From CAZMNY01 sp964567745 (GTDB lineage Bacteria > Planctomycetota > Planctomycetia > Pirellulales > Pirellulaceae), in assembly GCA_964567745.1 (NCBI GenBank), contig CAZMNY010000008.1:62001-126000 (forward strand): a DNA stretch of 64,000 bases, given 5' to 3'. Below the pieces are notes generated by a model, which was given only the letters and a program-made list of their open reading frames with translations, searched no databases and was not told the origin of the DNA. Both the position numbers and the translations under genes were made by a program. Positions 45,200 to 54,427 of the stretch are shown piece by piece (within the stretch, counting starts at the first letter, position 1; each line of letters opens with the position of its first letter).

Positions 45200-46651
45200 T
45201 TAGTTGGTCAGCGTGTTTCGCTTAGTTTTCGGGCTCGGGCTCGGGCTGAGGCTGCCATCGAGCAGCTGGCCGTCGATCGCTGTCGACGCTTTCCAGAGTT
45301 CGCCGAGTGAGTCGAGATGGGCAAGGCTGACTTGAAGGTGCGTCTGCTTGGCGGTCAACAAGGTTACAAAGTCGACCTTTCCTGCATCGTAACCGTTGGC
45401 GACTAGATCGAGCGACCGTTTTGCGCGGGGAATGATTCGCTGCTGATACCGCTCGGTCTGTTGTGAAGCATTTGAGTATCGGCGGAAAGCGATGGCGAGT
45501 CGATCTTGTAGGTGCAGTTCGATTCGGTCGACTTCATTCATCGCCCCGATCCATCTCGCTTTAGCGGATTGAATGTTGCCGCGGTTTCTGTCGAACAGAG
45601 GAATGGGCATCCCGACTTGGACATTGGCTACGTTGTCGCTGGTGACGTTGTGATGGCGAACGCTCAAGGAAAAGTCCAAGTTAGGAATCGACTCCAATTC
45701 AGCGCGGCGAATGGCGGCTTTTTCGCGTTCGACATGCGAGCGAGCGGCGCTCAGCTCAGGGTTGCTGCCCAGAACCTTCGCGTAGCAATCGTCCCAATTT
45801 AGTCTTGTTTGGTTCGCGCTGAGTTCGCCGGCAAGCATGGGCTTTTTCATGGTCGGCATGCCGATGACGGCGGCCAACCTGCGCCACGATTCAAGTTGCT
45901 CATTGCGAGCGTTGTCAAGCACGATGTTCGCCTGCTCGGCTCGTACTTCGGCTTGCAGCACGTCGTTTTCCGTCCTTAAGTGATTGGCCTGCAGCTTTTC
46001 GGTTGCCTCAACAATGCTCTGGCCAATGCGGGCAAATTCGCTCGCCAACTCGACTCGTTGTTGCGCGACAATCGCATCGTAGAATCGCAGCCGGACGTCG
46101 CTCAGTACTCTTTGCTCTTGGACATGCCAGCGAAAGTGCGTTTCATCGACGTCGCGACTCGCGATCTCTTTGTCCAGTTTCAGTTTTCCCGCCGTGACGA
46201 ATCGTTGGCCGACAAAGCCGCCTTGCTGCCCCGCAGTTCCTTGGTTGCCGATTTCGGTCGCGTGATAGCCAATCACCGGGTTGGGGTATCGGCCGGCCTG
46301 CCGCAGTCGGCCTTGAGCGTCGTCGATTCGGGCGGCGGCGGCGGAGAGCGTCGGGTTGTTGTCCAGTGCGATCGCTTCAAGATCCGAAAGCGAGACTGTC
46401 GTCGATTGCACGCCTGTCGGGGGCGAGCTTTGAAGGGGCTGGACCGTCGAAACCTGCCCCGCGTCGTCAGTTGGTTCGTACGCCGCTTCGCGGACAAAGA
46501 CTTCCGGCGGCGTCTCGCCACATTCCTCGCCATTCCAATCGTCGTCATGGAATGTAGGCGCCGAGGACGAACGGAGAATCAGCGCGGATTGACAACCGGT
46601 GAGGGCCGGCACCAATAGCAAGATGATCGCGAATGGGAAGCGAATCCGCAC
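45200..46651 (-). CDS. TolC-like outer-membrane efflux protein
   Basis: About 483 residues from a GTG at 46651 with AAGG ten bases upstream; an upstream start at 46930 would add 93 unlikely residues. The lipoprotein-type signal is RFPFAIILLLVPALTGC. Two outer-membrane-efflux-protein repeats follow: DLEAIALDNNPTLSAAAARI, then RVELASEFARIGQSIVEA, and CYAKVLGSNPELSAARSHVE with RLAIAFRRYSNASQQTERYQ. It should trimerise into the outer-membrane duct that receives the adaptor at 41047. First gene of the minus-strand exporter cluster. Confidence 0.9.
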   Translation of the reverse strand: MRIRFPFAIILLLVPALTGCQSALILRSSSAPTFHDDDWNGEECGETPPEVFVREAAYEPTDDAGQVSTVQPLQSSPPTGVQSTTVSLSDLEAIALDNNPTLSAAAARIDDAQGRLRQAGRYPNPVIGYHATEIGNQGTAGQQGGFVGQRFVTAGKLKLDKEIASRDVDETHFRWHVQEQRVLSDVRLRFYDAIVAQQRVELASEFARIGQSIVEATEKLQANHLRTENDVLQAEVRAEQANIVLDNARNEQLESWRRLAAVIGMPTMKKPMLAGELSANQTRLNWDDCYAKVLGSNPELSAARSHVEREKAAIRRAELESIPNLDFSLSVRHHNVTSDNVANVQVGMPIPLFDRNRGNIQSAKARWIGAMNEVDRIELHLQDRLAIAFRRYSNASQQTERYQQRIIPRAKRSLDLVANGYDAGKVDFVTLLTAKQTHLQVSLAHLDSLGELWKASTAIDGQLLDGSLSPSPSPKTKRNTLTN

Positions 46652-46929
46652 AGCGGTTGCGCCTTTGTCGTTAAACAGCACCCGTATCAATGGACCTCGA
46701 TCCCTCGGCGGCAACAGGCCGTAATCTGTATCGGTTATTCCGGTCCCAATGATTAGGCAAACTTGGATTAGTCGATCCTGAATACTCTCGCAGGCGCGGC
46801 TCATGAAGTCTTGGAGAACCGTCCAGGCGATGTCGACCGTCCCAGCGTCGTACGCGGACTTGCATTGCCCATTGAGGTCCGTCAACATGTCTGCTCCCAA
46901 CGCCTGGCCGACATTTCGGAAGCATATCA

Positions 46930-47058
46930 ATGAGCGTCAATCCAATTCCCGACGGTTTCAACACAATTAGCAGTTACCTAATCGTGCCAAACGCGGTGGA
47001 AGCGATGGCGTTCTACGAAAAGGCCTTCGGTGCCGTACCGAATGAAGGCGCAGAGTAG
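46930..47058 (+). pseudogene. Truncated VOC/PhnB-like gene remnant
   Basis: A 42-codon frame, MSVNPIPDGFNTISSYLIVP through MAFYEKAFGAVPNEGAE, ending at TAG. It matches the N-terminal strand-helix of PhnB-like VOC proteins (PIPxGxxTxxPYLxV...A.xFYxKAFGA), but the remaining 90 or so residues are absent. GGAAG lies seven bases before the ATG. It is probably the stump of a deleted gene; an intact VOC gene of a different subgroup lies 0.7 kb downstream. Confidence 0.6.
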
Positions 47059-47142
47059 TTGCGTGCGAGCCATCCACCGGATTCAAGTTCATGTCCTGTG
47101 TAGTGCGGACTGGCGCATTGACAAGAAGAACGATAGCCAACG

Positions 47143-47610
47143 ATGGACAACTCGGAACACCCGGAACAGCCGCCCGATCGACCTGACAATGTGGACGACG
47201 TGTTCGCAGCGTTGGGCGAATCGGAGTCGGTGCATATCATCGACGACTTGGAACGCGACGAGTTTGTCGGCGAGGATCTTCCTTCTCGGCCACTGCAGTT
47301 TCCTGTGTCGGCGCTCTTCTTGGCTTTCCTGCTCACCGGCCTGTTCTCGTTGGCGTACGTCTACCAACAGACTTTCGGCTTTCTTCTTTTCTTTGCTGCG
47401 GCCGCCGCATTTGGAAGCCGAGCCAAAGGGAAACGCGAGCGAGTGATCGCGACGATGTTTTTTGGCGGCGCAGCCGGGATTTGCGCCGGCCTGATGCTCG
47501 CCGAATCGAGTCGTTCCGCACTCGCGATCTCCGGGCTCGCGATCGCTTGCATCGGCGGCTACGCCTCTCTTCACGGACTCGCTTTAGTGATCGTTTCGTT
47601 TTGGGAATAG
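47143..47610 (+). CDS. Hypothetical membrane protein
   Basis: 155 residues. The acidic, Pro-rich first 55 residues (DNVDDVFAALGESESVHIID) are cytoplasmic or disordered, then three to four membrane helices: VSALFLAFLLTGLFSLAYVY, FGFLLFFAAAAAFGS, VIATMFFGGAAGICAGLML and IACIGGYASLHGLALVIVSF. No family recognised. It stands between the VOC remnant and the intact VOC gene with no strong ribosome-binding site. Confidence 0.65.
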   Translation: MDNSEHPEQPPDRPDNVDDVFAALGESESVHIIDDLERDEFVGEDLPSRPLQFPVSALFLAFLLTGLFSLAYVYQQTFGFLLFFAAAAAFGSRAKGKRERVIATMFFGGAAGICAGLMLAESSRSALAISGLAIACIGGYASLHGLALVIVSFWE

Positions 47611-47772
47611 GGTCGCTGCGCGGATGCAGCTGAGAAGTTTCAGGAAGTCTAAAACTAAAGCTGCGGCTGGACGCCCCAGCCACTAAGAGACTTGCGTGCG
47701 ACTGCGTGAGGAGTTCCACTTGTCGATCGATTCGGATGGCCATACACCGCTACCAGCGATCAGGAGAACAAC

Positions 47773-48126
47773 GTGCCGACTGATATGAAAATCGACTACG
47801 TCGAATTGCCGGCAGCCGACATTCCCGCAGTCCGAAGTTTCTACGAGGCGGCATTCGACTGGAAATTCATGGACTATGGTCCGGAGTACTCGTCGTTTGA
47901 AGATGGCAAGATGACGGGCGGCTTCTATAAAGCCGAAATGCGTTCACGCACGGAAAACGGCGCCGCGCTGATCGTGATCTACGCCTCAAACTTAGAACAA
48001 GTTCACGAGAGCGTGTTGTCGAACGGCGGCGAAATCATCAAGGACATTTTCTCGTTTCCGGGCGGCCGACGCTTTCAGTTTGCCGATCCCAACGGAAATG
48101 AACTGGCCGTCTGGTCGGACAAGTAG
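47773..48126 (+). CDS. VOC family protein (glyoxalase/bleomycin-resistance-like)
   Basis: 117 residues from a GTG with AGGAG six bases upstream. Two beta-alpha-beta-beta-beta modules: IDYVELPAADIPAVRSFYE with FDWKFMDYGPEYSSF, and ALIVIYASNLEQVHESVL with GGRRFQFADPNGNELAVW. This is the short cytoplasmic glyoxalase_2 type, usually a dimer with a metal site at the domain boundary (here Glu/His candidates near the YVEL and GNELAVW strands). Substrate unknown. Downstream is the convergent NagB-like gene. Confidence 0.88.
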   Translation: MPTDMKIDYVELPAADIPAVRSFYEAAFDWKFMDYGPEYSSFEDGKMTGGFYKAEMRSRTENGAALIVIYASNLEQVHESVLSNGGEIIKDIFSFPGGRRFQFADPNGNELAVWSDK

Positions 48127-48215
48127 GAAATCGCGCGACGGCTGGTTGCAACGGCGCGGAACACGGCGATCTTGATGTTCCCAAACGCTTGGAAAAAGCC
48201 CGTCATGGACTTGTG

Positions 48216-49229
48216 TCATTCGATCTGAGCCGGGCTGTTCTCCACATCCGCCGGTAACGTCTCGACGCTCCAACCTCGTTTGCCGAGCTGGTAGACATCC
48301 AATCCGCGGAACGCCTTTCGGTCGAGAAATACGGTGACGTTCTCGTGCCGCTGCACCCAGGCGGCTGGGTTTTGCGGACTCGGCTCACCGTAGAACATTC
48401 GTTCAACCGCCTTGGACTTGGATTCGCCCCAGGCCATCATCAGCAACTCGCCTGCGGAAAGAATCGTCGAGATGCCTTGAGTCACCGCGAAATTGGCGGG
48501 CTCTAAGCTCGCCGGACCGTCGGCGCTGTGGAGATCGAAGTCGGCTAGATTGGCTTGGGCCGTACTGCTTGCCAGGCGTACGAGCATGGTTGTTGAATCT
48601 CCGGCGGCGCCGCCGTACTCGACAAAACCGATGTGCCCTCCAGCGCGTTGGTCTCGATCGATCGCGCCGCCGACTCCGACGCCGAGCAACTGCAATCGCG
48701 ATCCCCGCTCGCGCACTCGCATGTCATAGTTGAGCATCGACTCGCGGATTTCGCTCAGCACCGGATGAGTCGATTCCGAATTGACTCGAATTTCAGGCGG
48801 GGCACCATCCTCACCCACCGCGGTCAGTCCCGTCCACTCCTCAGGCCAATCGGCAAGAATCTCTTCGAGCCGCGAACTGTTGACGATTTGGCCATGTTCG
48901 AAAAAGCAACCGCGTGGCGTGAAGATGTTCTCGCTGGCGAATCCGCCTCGATCGACTCGAAGATTTCGGTGGGCCCAATGATAATACGACGGGTAGCCGC
49001 CAAAGTACTCATCGAGGAACAAGACGTCTTGTCCGACCACTGCGGCGCGATCCCCGCGGCGTCGATTAGCTAGCGCGTCCCAAATCCACTTCCAAACTTC
49101 AATCGGGCTGCGTCCGGTCGCGCCCCCCAAAGCCGCTTCCGGGCGGGCGACGCACCAATCGATGATGTACGAACCGACATGGGGCACAGCGATCTCTTTA
49201 TTGTCCGCCAGGAAAACGCGTTTCGCCAT
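48216..49229 (-). CDS. NagB-like (glucosamine-6-phosphate deaminase family) protein with altered active site
   Basis: 337 residues, longer than E. coli NagB (266). Seen: phosphate/sugar loop ALGGATGRSPIEVW near 33-46, FLDEYFGGYP near 71-80 (Asp-Glu as in NMDEY), and LLGVGVGGAIDRDQRAGGHI running into GFVEYG near 181-206, which corresponds to the GVGxDGHIAFNEP motif. His199 and Glu204 are kept, but the general-base Asp before Gly-His is Gly here. The C-terminal ANFAVTQGISTILSAGELL and WGESKSKAVERM complete the family pattern. An insertion of about 60 residues separates the two halves. It may have a different reaction or be regulatory. Divergent from mfd. Confidence 0.8.
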   Translation of the reverse strand: MAKRVFLADNKEIAVPHVGSYIIDWCVARPEAALGGATGRSPIEVWKWIWDALANRRRGDRAAVVGQDVLFLDEYFGGYPSYYHWAHRNLRVDRGGFASENIFTPRGCFFEHGQIVNSSRLEEILADWPEEWTGLTAVGEDGAPPEIRVNSESTHPVLSEIRESMLNYDMRVRERGSRLQLLGVGVGGAIDRDQRAGGHIGFVEYGGAAGDSTTMLVRLASSTAQANLADFDLHSADGPASLEPANFAVTQGISTILSAGELLMMAWGESKSKAVERMFYGEPSPQNPAAWVQRHENVTVFLDRKAFRGLDVYQLGKRGWSVETLPADVENSPAQIE

Positions 49230-49553
49230 GGCTACCTAGTCTCCTGCACCAGTTGATTGTCTGGGGTGAGGTGAGCGTCGAGGTCTTTACGGATCGCTCT
49301 TGTCGTTGATTATTCTATTCGACTGACTGGCCATCGGTAGTATGAATTCCGGTTCGCCTCGATTCGAGCCGGAAGCTCACTGGCGCCACCTCGACGACAG
49401 TGCGAGTCTTCGCGAGCGGGAAGGCTTCAGTGACCGTTACGTCTTTCCCGAATTGCCCTACTCGCCTACAATTCGGCCCACTACGCATCGCGATGTCTTG
49501 CACGGTGTTTGCATTCACGCGTTGCCCTGACGCCCCGGAGAGGTTGCTCTTTC
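49230..49553. other. Divergent intergenic region between NagB-like gene and mfd
   Basis: 324 bases. It holds the ribosome-binding sites of both genes and the hairpin listed at 49347-49374. No gene is seen. AGAGG about ten bases before 49554 serves mfd. Confidence 0.6.
49347..49374 (+). promoter_or_regulatory. Hairpin in the mfd leader region
   Basis: TTCCGGTTCG (49347-49356) pairs with CGAGCCGGAA (49365-49374), ten pairs with one G-U and an eight-base loop. No T-run follows. It could be an operator or a leader RNA element. Confidence 0.35.
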
Positions 49554-52500
49554 ATGGCGGAGGCTCCAGCGGCAACGAATTCGGCCGAGACGCGGCTGAG
49601 GGAGTTGTCGAAGCAACTCGATCGACAAGACGGCTTCTCCAGTGTTCTGGCGTCCTTGAGACGCGGCGAATCGGCGACATTGGACGGAGTCTGGGGCGGA
49701 GTCTGCGCGCTGCTGGCCGCCGAACTTGCCAGGCACGGCGATAGCCCGCTACTGGTCGTCTTGCCAGAGCAAAACGAGATCGACGATTTCTGCGACGAAC
49801 TCGACCTATTCGCCAAGCACGACGTTGTGCGTTTTCCGGCCTGGGAAAGCGAACCGGGCGAACGCGTTATCAACGATGACATTTATGGCGACCGGCTCGC
49901 AACGCTTAAGCGACTTGCGTCGAACGATCTCCCCCGCGTCGTCGTGACAAGCGTCGAGAGCCTGATCCAACCGACGCCCACTCCCGAGTCCATCGCCGCG
50001 GCGTCGCGAATCATGCGCGTTGGCCAGCGAATCGACATCGACGCTCTACTGCGTTGGTTCGCGAGACAGAAATTCCATCACACGAGCGCCGTGGAACTGC
50101 CCGGCGAATACTCGATGCGGGGGGGGATTCTCGATGTCTTCGCTCCCGATTGGATTCGTCCTTGCCGATTCGAATTCTTTGATGATGAAGTGGAATCGAT
50201 TCGAACGTTCGATATCGCCACGCAGCGCAGCATCTCCGAGCTGACTCAGGCTGAGATCACGATTCTCGAGCCGAATGAGAACGATGGCGGCATGCTCGCT
50301 TCGTTTCTTACCGAGGCCGCTTGGACTCTGCTCATCGAGCCTCAGAAAGCGCGGGATCACGGCGTCGAGTACCTGAGCCGCCTGGAACATCCGGAAGGGT
50401 TTCATGGAGTCGATAAGGCATTGCAGTCCGTCGCGCGAAACGGAGTTGCTTCGGCAAGTTTGATCAGCGACGGCCGTGACGGAGCGTATTGCCATCTGGG
50501 CTTTGAATCGGTCGAACGATTTCAAGGGCAGATCGATCGAGTGCGAGAGGAATTGACGACGATTGCCGGCGATGAGGACGTGATCGTCGTTTGTTCGACC
50601 GATGCCGAAGCCAAGCGTCTCGGCGAGATCCTCAACGACAACGTCGACGAGCAGTCCGCCGTGCAATTGGCGGTCGGCGCGCTGCGTTCGGGTTTTCGGT
50701 CTCGACTCGACGGTCTTCTGATCGTGAGCGGCGACGAGCTTTTTCACCGAACCATCGTCCGACGTCCGAAGGAAAAACGGCTCGGCAAAGCGATCGACAG
50801 CTTTCTCGATTTGCGAGAAGGTGATCTTGTCGTGCATCTGGGGCATGGTATTGGTCGGTACCGCGGGCTCGAGCTGCTGGACAAAGATGGCCACGTTGAA
50901 GAGCACTTGCGTATCGAGTTTCACGGCGGCACGAAGATCTACGTCCCGGCGGCCAAGATCGATTTGATTCAGAAATACGTTGGCGGGTCGAAGACGAGAC
51001 CCCGTCTTGCTCGTATCGGAGGCAAAGCGTGGTCGGCTCAGAAGAAGGCTGCCCAAGCCGCCGTGACTGACCTGGCTTCGGAAATGCTGGAGCTTCAAGC
51101 CTCGCGGGCTCACCGGCCGGGCATCGCGTTCAATGCCGACTCCGAGTGGCAGCTCGAATTCGACAACGCGTTCTTGTACGAAGAAACGCCGGACCAACTT
51201 CACGCGGTCGCCGCGATCAAGAAAGACATGCTGTTGGCCAAACCGATGGATCGGCTGCTCTGCGGCGACGTCGGGTTTGGCAAAACGGAGATGTCGATGC
51301 GAGCCGCCTTCAAAGCCATCGATAGCGGTTACCAGGTCGCGCTGCTTGTGCCGACCACGATTCTCGCCGAACAGCACTATCAATCGTTTCGTGATCGCAT
51401 GGCCGAGTTTCCAATCGACGTCGCGAAACTGAGTCGATTCTGTTCGACAAAGGAACAACGCGAGACGATCAAAGGGCTGAAGTCGGGCCAAGTCGATCTA
51501 GTGGTCGGAACACACCGCCTCGCTTCGAAGGATGTGAGTTTCTTCAATTTGGGTTTGGTCGTGATCGATGAAGAGCAGCGGTTCGGCGTCGAGGTCAAAG
51601 AGCGGCTCAAGTCGTTGAAGGCCACGGTCGACGTGCTCACGATGAGTGCAACGCCGATCCCCAGAACTCTACATATGTCGCTGATCGGAGTTCGAGATAT
51701 CTCCAACCTCGAAACGGCGCCTCAGGATCGAGTGGCCGTCGAGACCAAGGTCTCTCGGTTCAGTTCCGAATTGATTCGCCACGGGATCATGCGCGAGCTC
51801 AATCGCGGCGGGCAAGTCTATTTCGTTCACAACCGAGTGAAGGATATTGAACTGCTCTACCAGAAGCTCAAGTACATCGTGCCCGAAGCGGACATTCGCA
51901 TTGGTCACGGACAGATGCCCGAGCGCGATTTGGAAAAGGTGATGGTCGATTTCGTCGCCGGCCGGTTCGACGTCTTGCTGGCGACGACGATTGTCGAAAG
52001 CGGACTCGACATCTCCAACGCGAACACGATCTTTATCGACGAGGCGGATCGCTACGGGCTTTCCGATCTGCATCAACTGCGCGGGCGAGTTGGACGGTAC
52101 AAGCATCGGGCCTATTGCTACTTGATGATTGAGCCGGGGAAACATCTCAATCCAACGGCGGCGAAGCGACTGCGAGCGATCGAGGAATACAGCGAGATGG
52201 GCGCCGGATTTTCGATCGCCATGCGAGACCTCGAGATTCGCGGCGCGGGCAACTTGCTGGGGTCGCAGCAAAGCGGCCATATTTCCGCCGTCGGATACGA
52301 ACTCTATTGTCAGTTGCTCGAGACCGCCGTTCGCCAACTCAAGCAACTGCCGCCTCGCATGACGACCAACGTCGACATCAATCTTCCCGGCGAAGCCCAC
52401 CTGCCGACCGACTATGTGCCCGAGATGCGAACCAAGATCGACATCTATCGGCGTTTGACTCGAGCCGAGACGTTTCGGGATCTGGATGAGCTGAAAGCGG

Positions 52501-52817
52501 AAATGGGCGACCGATTCGGACCGCTACCCGCCTCGGCTGAGCAGGTTTTCAGGCTGGCACATCTCAAAATGGAAGCTGCTGTATGGCAGATTGAATCGAT
52601 CTCGGTTGAGGACGAATTCTTGATGATTCGCTACACGAATCGGCCGCGAATTGAACAGCTGGCGAGCCAATCCGGTATCGAAATACGAGTGGTCGACGAC
52701 GAGACGGCCTGCGTGCCCATCATGGATTTGTCCGATGGGCGCTCCGATTTGGCGAGTCGGCTCGATTCTGAATCGTTGCTGAAACTGGTCGAATCGATGT
52801 TGCGGTCAACCGGGTGA
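49554..52817 (+). CDS. mfd: Transcription-repair coupling factor Mfd
   Basis: 1,087 residues from the ATG at 49554 (MAEAPAATNS), preferred to a TTG at 49509. Mfd removes stalled RNA polymerase and recruits UvrA. Seen: UvrB-like N-terminal module (VVLPEQNEIDDFCDEL, then VVTSVESLIQPTPTPESIA and ELPGEYSMRGGILDVFAPD), the RNA-polymerase-interaction domain at about 422 (GDLVVHLGHGIGRYRGLELL), helicase motifs LLCGDVGFGKTEMSMRAA near 567, VIDEEQRFGVEVKERL, MSATPIPRTLHM, VESGLDISNANTIFIDEAD and the QxxGRxGR-type LRGRVGR, then the C-terminal TRCF domain from about 960. Complete and typical in length. Confidence 0.97.
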   Translation: MAEAPAATNSAETRLRELSKQLDRQDGFSSVLASLRRGESATLDGVWGGVCALLAAELARHGDSPLLVVLPEQNEIDDFCDELDLFAKHDVVRFPAWESEPGERVINDDIYGDRLATLKRLASNDLPRVVVTSVESLIQPTPTPESIAAASRIMRVGQRIDIDALLRWFARQKFHHTSAVELPGEYSMRGGILDVFAPDWIRPCRFEFFDDEVESIRTFDIATQRSISELTQAEITILEPNENDGGMLASFLTEAAWTLLIEPQKARDHGVEYLSRLEHPEGFHGVDKALQSVARNGVASASLISDGRDGAYCHLGFESVERFQGQIDRVREELTTIAGDEDVIVVCSTDAEAKRLGEILNDNVDEQSAVQLAVGALRSGFRSRLDGLLIVSGDELFHRTIVRRPKEKRLGKAIDSFLDLREGDLVVHLGHGIGRYRGLELLDKDGHVEEHLRIEFHGGTKIYVPAAKIDLIQKYVGGSKTRPRLARIGGKAWSAQKKAAQAAVTDLASEMLELQASRAHRPGIAFNADSEWQLEFDNAFLYEETPDQLHAVAAIKKDMLLAKPMDRLLCGDVGFGKTEMSMRAAFKAIDSGYQVALLVPTTILAEQHYQSFRDRMAEFPIDVAKLSRFCSTKEQRETIKGLKSGQVDLVVGTHRLASKDVSFFNLGLVVIDEEQRFGVEVKERLKSLKATVDVLTMSATPIPRTLHMSLIGVRDISNLETAPQDRVAVETKVSRFSSELIRHGIMRELNRGGQVYFVHNRVKDIELLYQKLKYIVPEADIRIGHGQMPERDLEKVMVDFVAGRFDVLLATTIVESGLDISNANTIFIDEADRYGLSDLHQLRGRVGRYKHRAYCYLMIEPGKHLNPTAAKRLRAIEEYSEMGAGFSIAMRDLEIRGAGNLLGSQQSGHISAVGYELYCQLLETAVRQLKQLPPRMTTNVDINLPGEAHLPTDYVPEMRTKIDIYRRLTRAETFRDLDELKAEMGDRFGPLPASAEQVFRLAHLKMEAAVWQIESISVEDEFLMIRYTNRPRIEQLASQSGIEIRVVDDETACVPIMDLSDGRSDLASRLDSESLLKLVESMLRSTG

Positions 52818-52924
52818 CGTTCTTATAATCCCGCCCCGCATATTGCGAAGTCGAGGAAGATGTAGACAGGGACGTTTTGCGCATTTTTTTGCGCTGCACA
52901 TCAAACAGAAACAGAAGGCTTCCC

Positions 52925-54427
52925 GTGGTTTGCGAGCAAGTAAGGATACTTCTCGTCGCCAGTCTGTTGCTTGCCGGTACCGGTTGCGGTTTCGGCGGCA
53001 CGCGCGAAACGGCGAGTATTTGGGACGACACGTCAAGTGTCTCGGCCGAGTCGATGGCCAATCGGGCGACGCCCGTACCTCCAGCCGCTGAACAGCCGCG
53101 CGCGTTTCCTCCCCCCGGTCAATACGCGCCTGGTCAAGTTCCGCAAGGACAATATGCGCCGGGGCAATTTGCGGCGAGCCAGAATGCGCCGAGTCAAAAT
53201 GCGCCTGGGCAGTATGCATCGAACGTAAGTGGTCCGCCGACGTCGCCGACGTTTGCTGCGGGGTATGAGCATACGCCGCCGGCCCAAATCGTTCAGCCCG
53301 GGGCGCCATACGCAAGTCGATACCCCACGAACTCTGATCCGACTGGCAATCTCGATCCGACTGGCAATTCGCCCAACTTGTCACACAGTCAAGCGTCTTC
53401 GCTTGAGAAGTTCGCACCGGCGAGAATCGTCGCTCAGGTCGGCGATCAATATATTCTCGCCGGGGATGTGTTAGGCGCAGTCACTCAGATGCTCGAGCCT
53501 CATCGAGACAAGTTGACGGAGGCGCAATACAATGAGCAAAAGGAACGCGGCATTGAGGCGATGGTTCGCCGGATGCTTGAGTCGAAACTGATGTACGTGT
53601 CGTTCCTGCAGCAGATACCGAAAGACAAAGTCGCCGAGGCGATTGTTGGCGTGCGAGAAGAAGCGTTCAAGCAGTACGACGAAAAGGAACTCGACAAGGC
53701 AATGAAGCAGGCCAAAGTGTCGACGCCTGGCGAGTTTGACGCGTATCTCCGCCGCTTTGGTACTTCACTCTACAAGCAGAAGATTCAGTACATGGAGGGG
53801 CAGTTAGGCCGAACTGCCGTGATGCAGAACATCGAATTGAATCCGGAAATCACCCACCAAGAGATGTTGGATTACTACCGCGGTCACTTGACTGATTACG
53901 ATTACAAGGCCAAAGCGACCTGGGAAAAGCTCACGGCGCGGCATGACGCGCATGCGAGCCGGTCCGAGGCGCGGTACGCGATTGGCGTCATGGGCGATCA
54001 GGTTCGTCTCGGCGGCGCCCCGCTATCGGCGGTGGCCAAGCGAAGCTCGAACGGACTCGATAAACGCGAAGGTGGTTTCCATGAGTGGACGACTCGCGGC
54101 AGTCTTCGCTCCCAGCAGATCGACGAGGCGATTTTCACACTTCCGCCCAATCTGTTGAGCGACATTATTGAAGACGAGACGGGTTTTCATATCGTTCGCG
54201 TCATCGAGCGACAACCTGCTGGGCGGACTTCGTTTATCGATGCCCAAGTTAAGATTCGCAAAACGATTCTCAACCAGAAGCGGCAGGATCAGGTCGTCGC
54301 TTACACGAAGCGGCTGCGGGAAGAGATTCCTGTATGGACGGTGTTCGACGACGAGCTTCGTCCCACCGCGCCGTCGAGTTCCGCGAACGGATCTCCTGTT
54401 TCCCCGCAGGGCGGACCGCGGCAATAG
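52925..54427 (+). CDS. Secreted peptidyl-prolyl cis-trans isomerase (PpiC/SurA-like) lipoprotein
   Basis: 500 residues from a GTG at 52925 with AAGG six bases upstream; a TTG at 52877 is the alternative. N-terminal RILLVASLLLAGTGC is lipoprotein-like, with Cys after a non-canonical lipobox. Next is a disordered Gln/Pro/Gly-rich region of about 90 residues with YAPGQ-type repeats. A SurA-like helical region follows (QYILAGDVLGAVTQMLEPH, then MLESKLMYVSFLQQIPKD). Residues about 338-435 form a parvulin domain (EGGFHEWTTRGSLRSQQIDE and FHIVRVIERQPAGR). It should assist folding of outer-membrane or secreted proteins. It follows mfd by 107 bases. Confidence 0.88.
   Translation: MVCEQVRILLVASLLLAGTGCGFGGTRETASIWDDTSSVSAESMANRATPVPPAAEQPRAFPPPGQYAPGQVPQGQYAPGQFAASQNAPSQNAPGQYASNVSGPPTSPTFAAGYEHTPPAQIVQPGAPYASRYPTNSDPTGNLDPTGNSPNLSHSQASSLEKFAPARIVAQVGDQYILAGDVLGAVTQMLEPHRDKLTEAQYNEQKERGIEAMVRRMLESKLMYVSFLQQIPKDKVAEAIVGVREEAFKQYDEKELDKAMKQAKVSTPGEFDAYLRRFGTSLYKQKIQYMEGQLGRTAVMQNIELNPEITHQEMLDYYRGHLTDYDYKAKATWEKLTARHDAHASRSEARYAIGVMGDQVRLGGAPLSAVAKRSSNGLDKREGGFHEWTTRGSLRSQQIDEAIFTLPPNLLSDIIEDETGFHIVRVIERQPAGRTSFIDAQVKIRKTILNQKRQDQVVAYTKRLREEIPVWTVFDDELRPTAPSSSANGSPVSPQGGPRQ

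Noticed and set aside
46652..46930. 93-residue N-terminal extension of the TolC protein
   Set aside because: A lipoprotein-type signal begins at the GTG at 46651, and the extension has no resemblance to TolC proteins.
50046..51491. 481-codon open frame on the minus strand
   Set aside because: Antisense to the helicase core of mfd; an artefact of codon bias.
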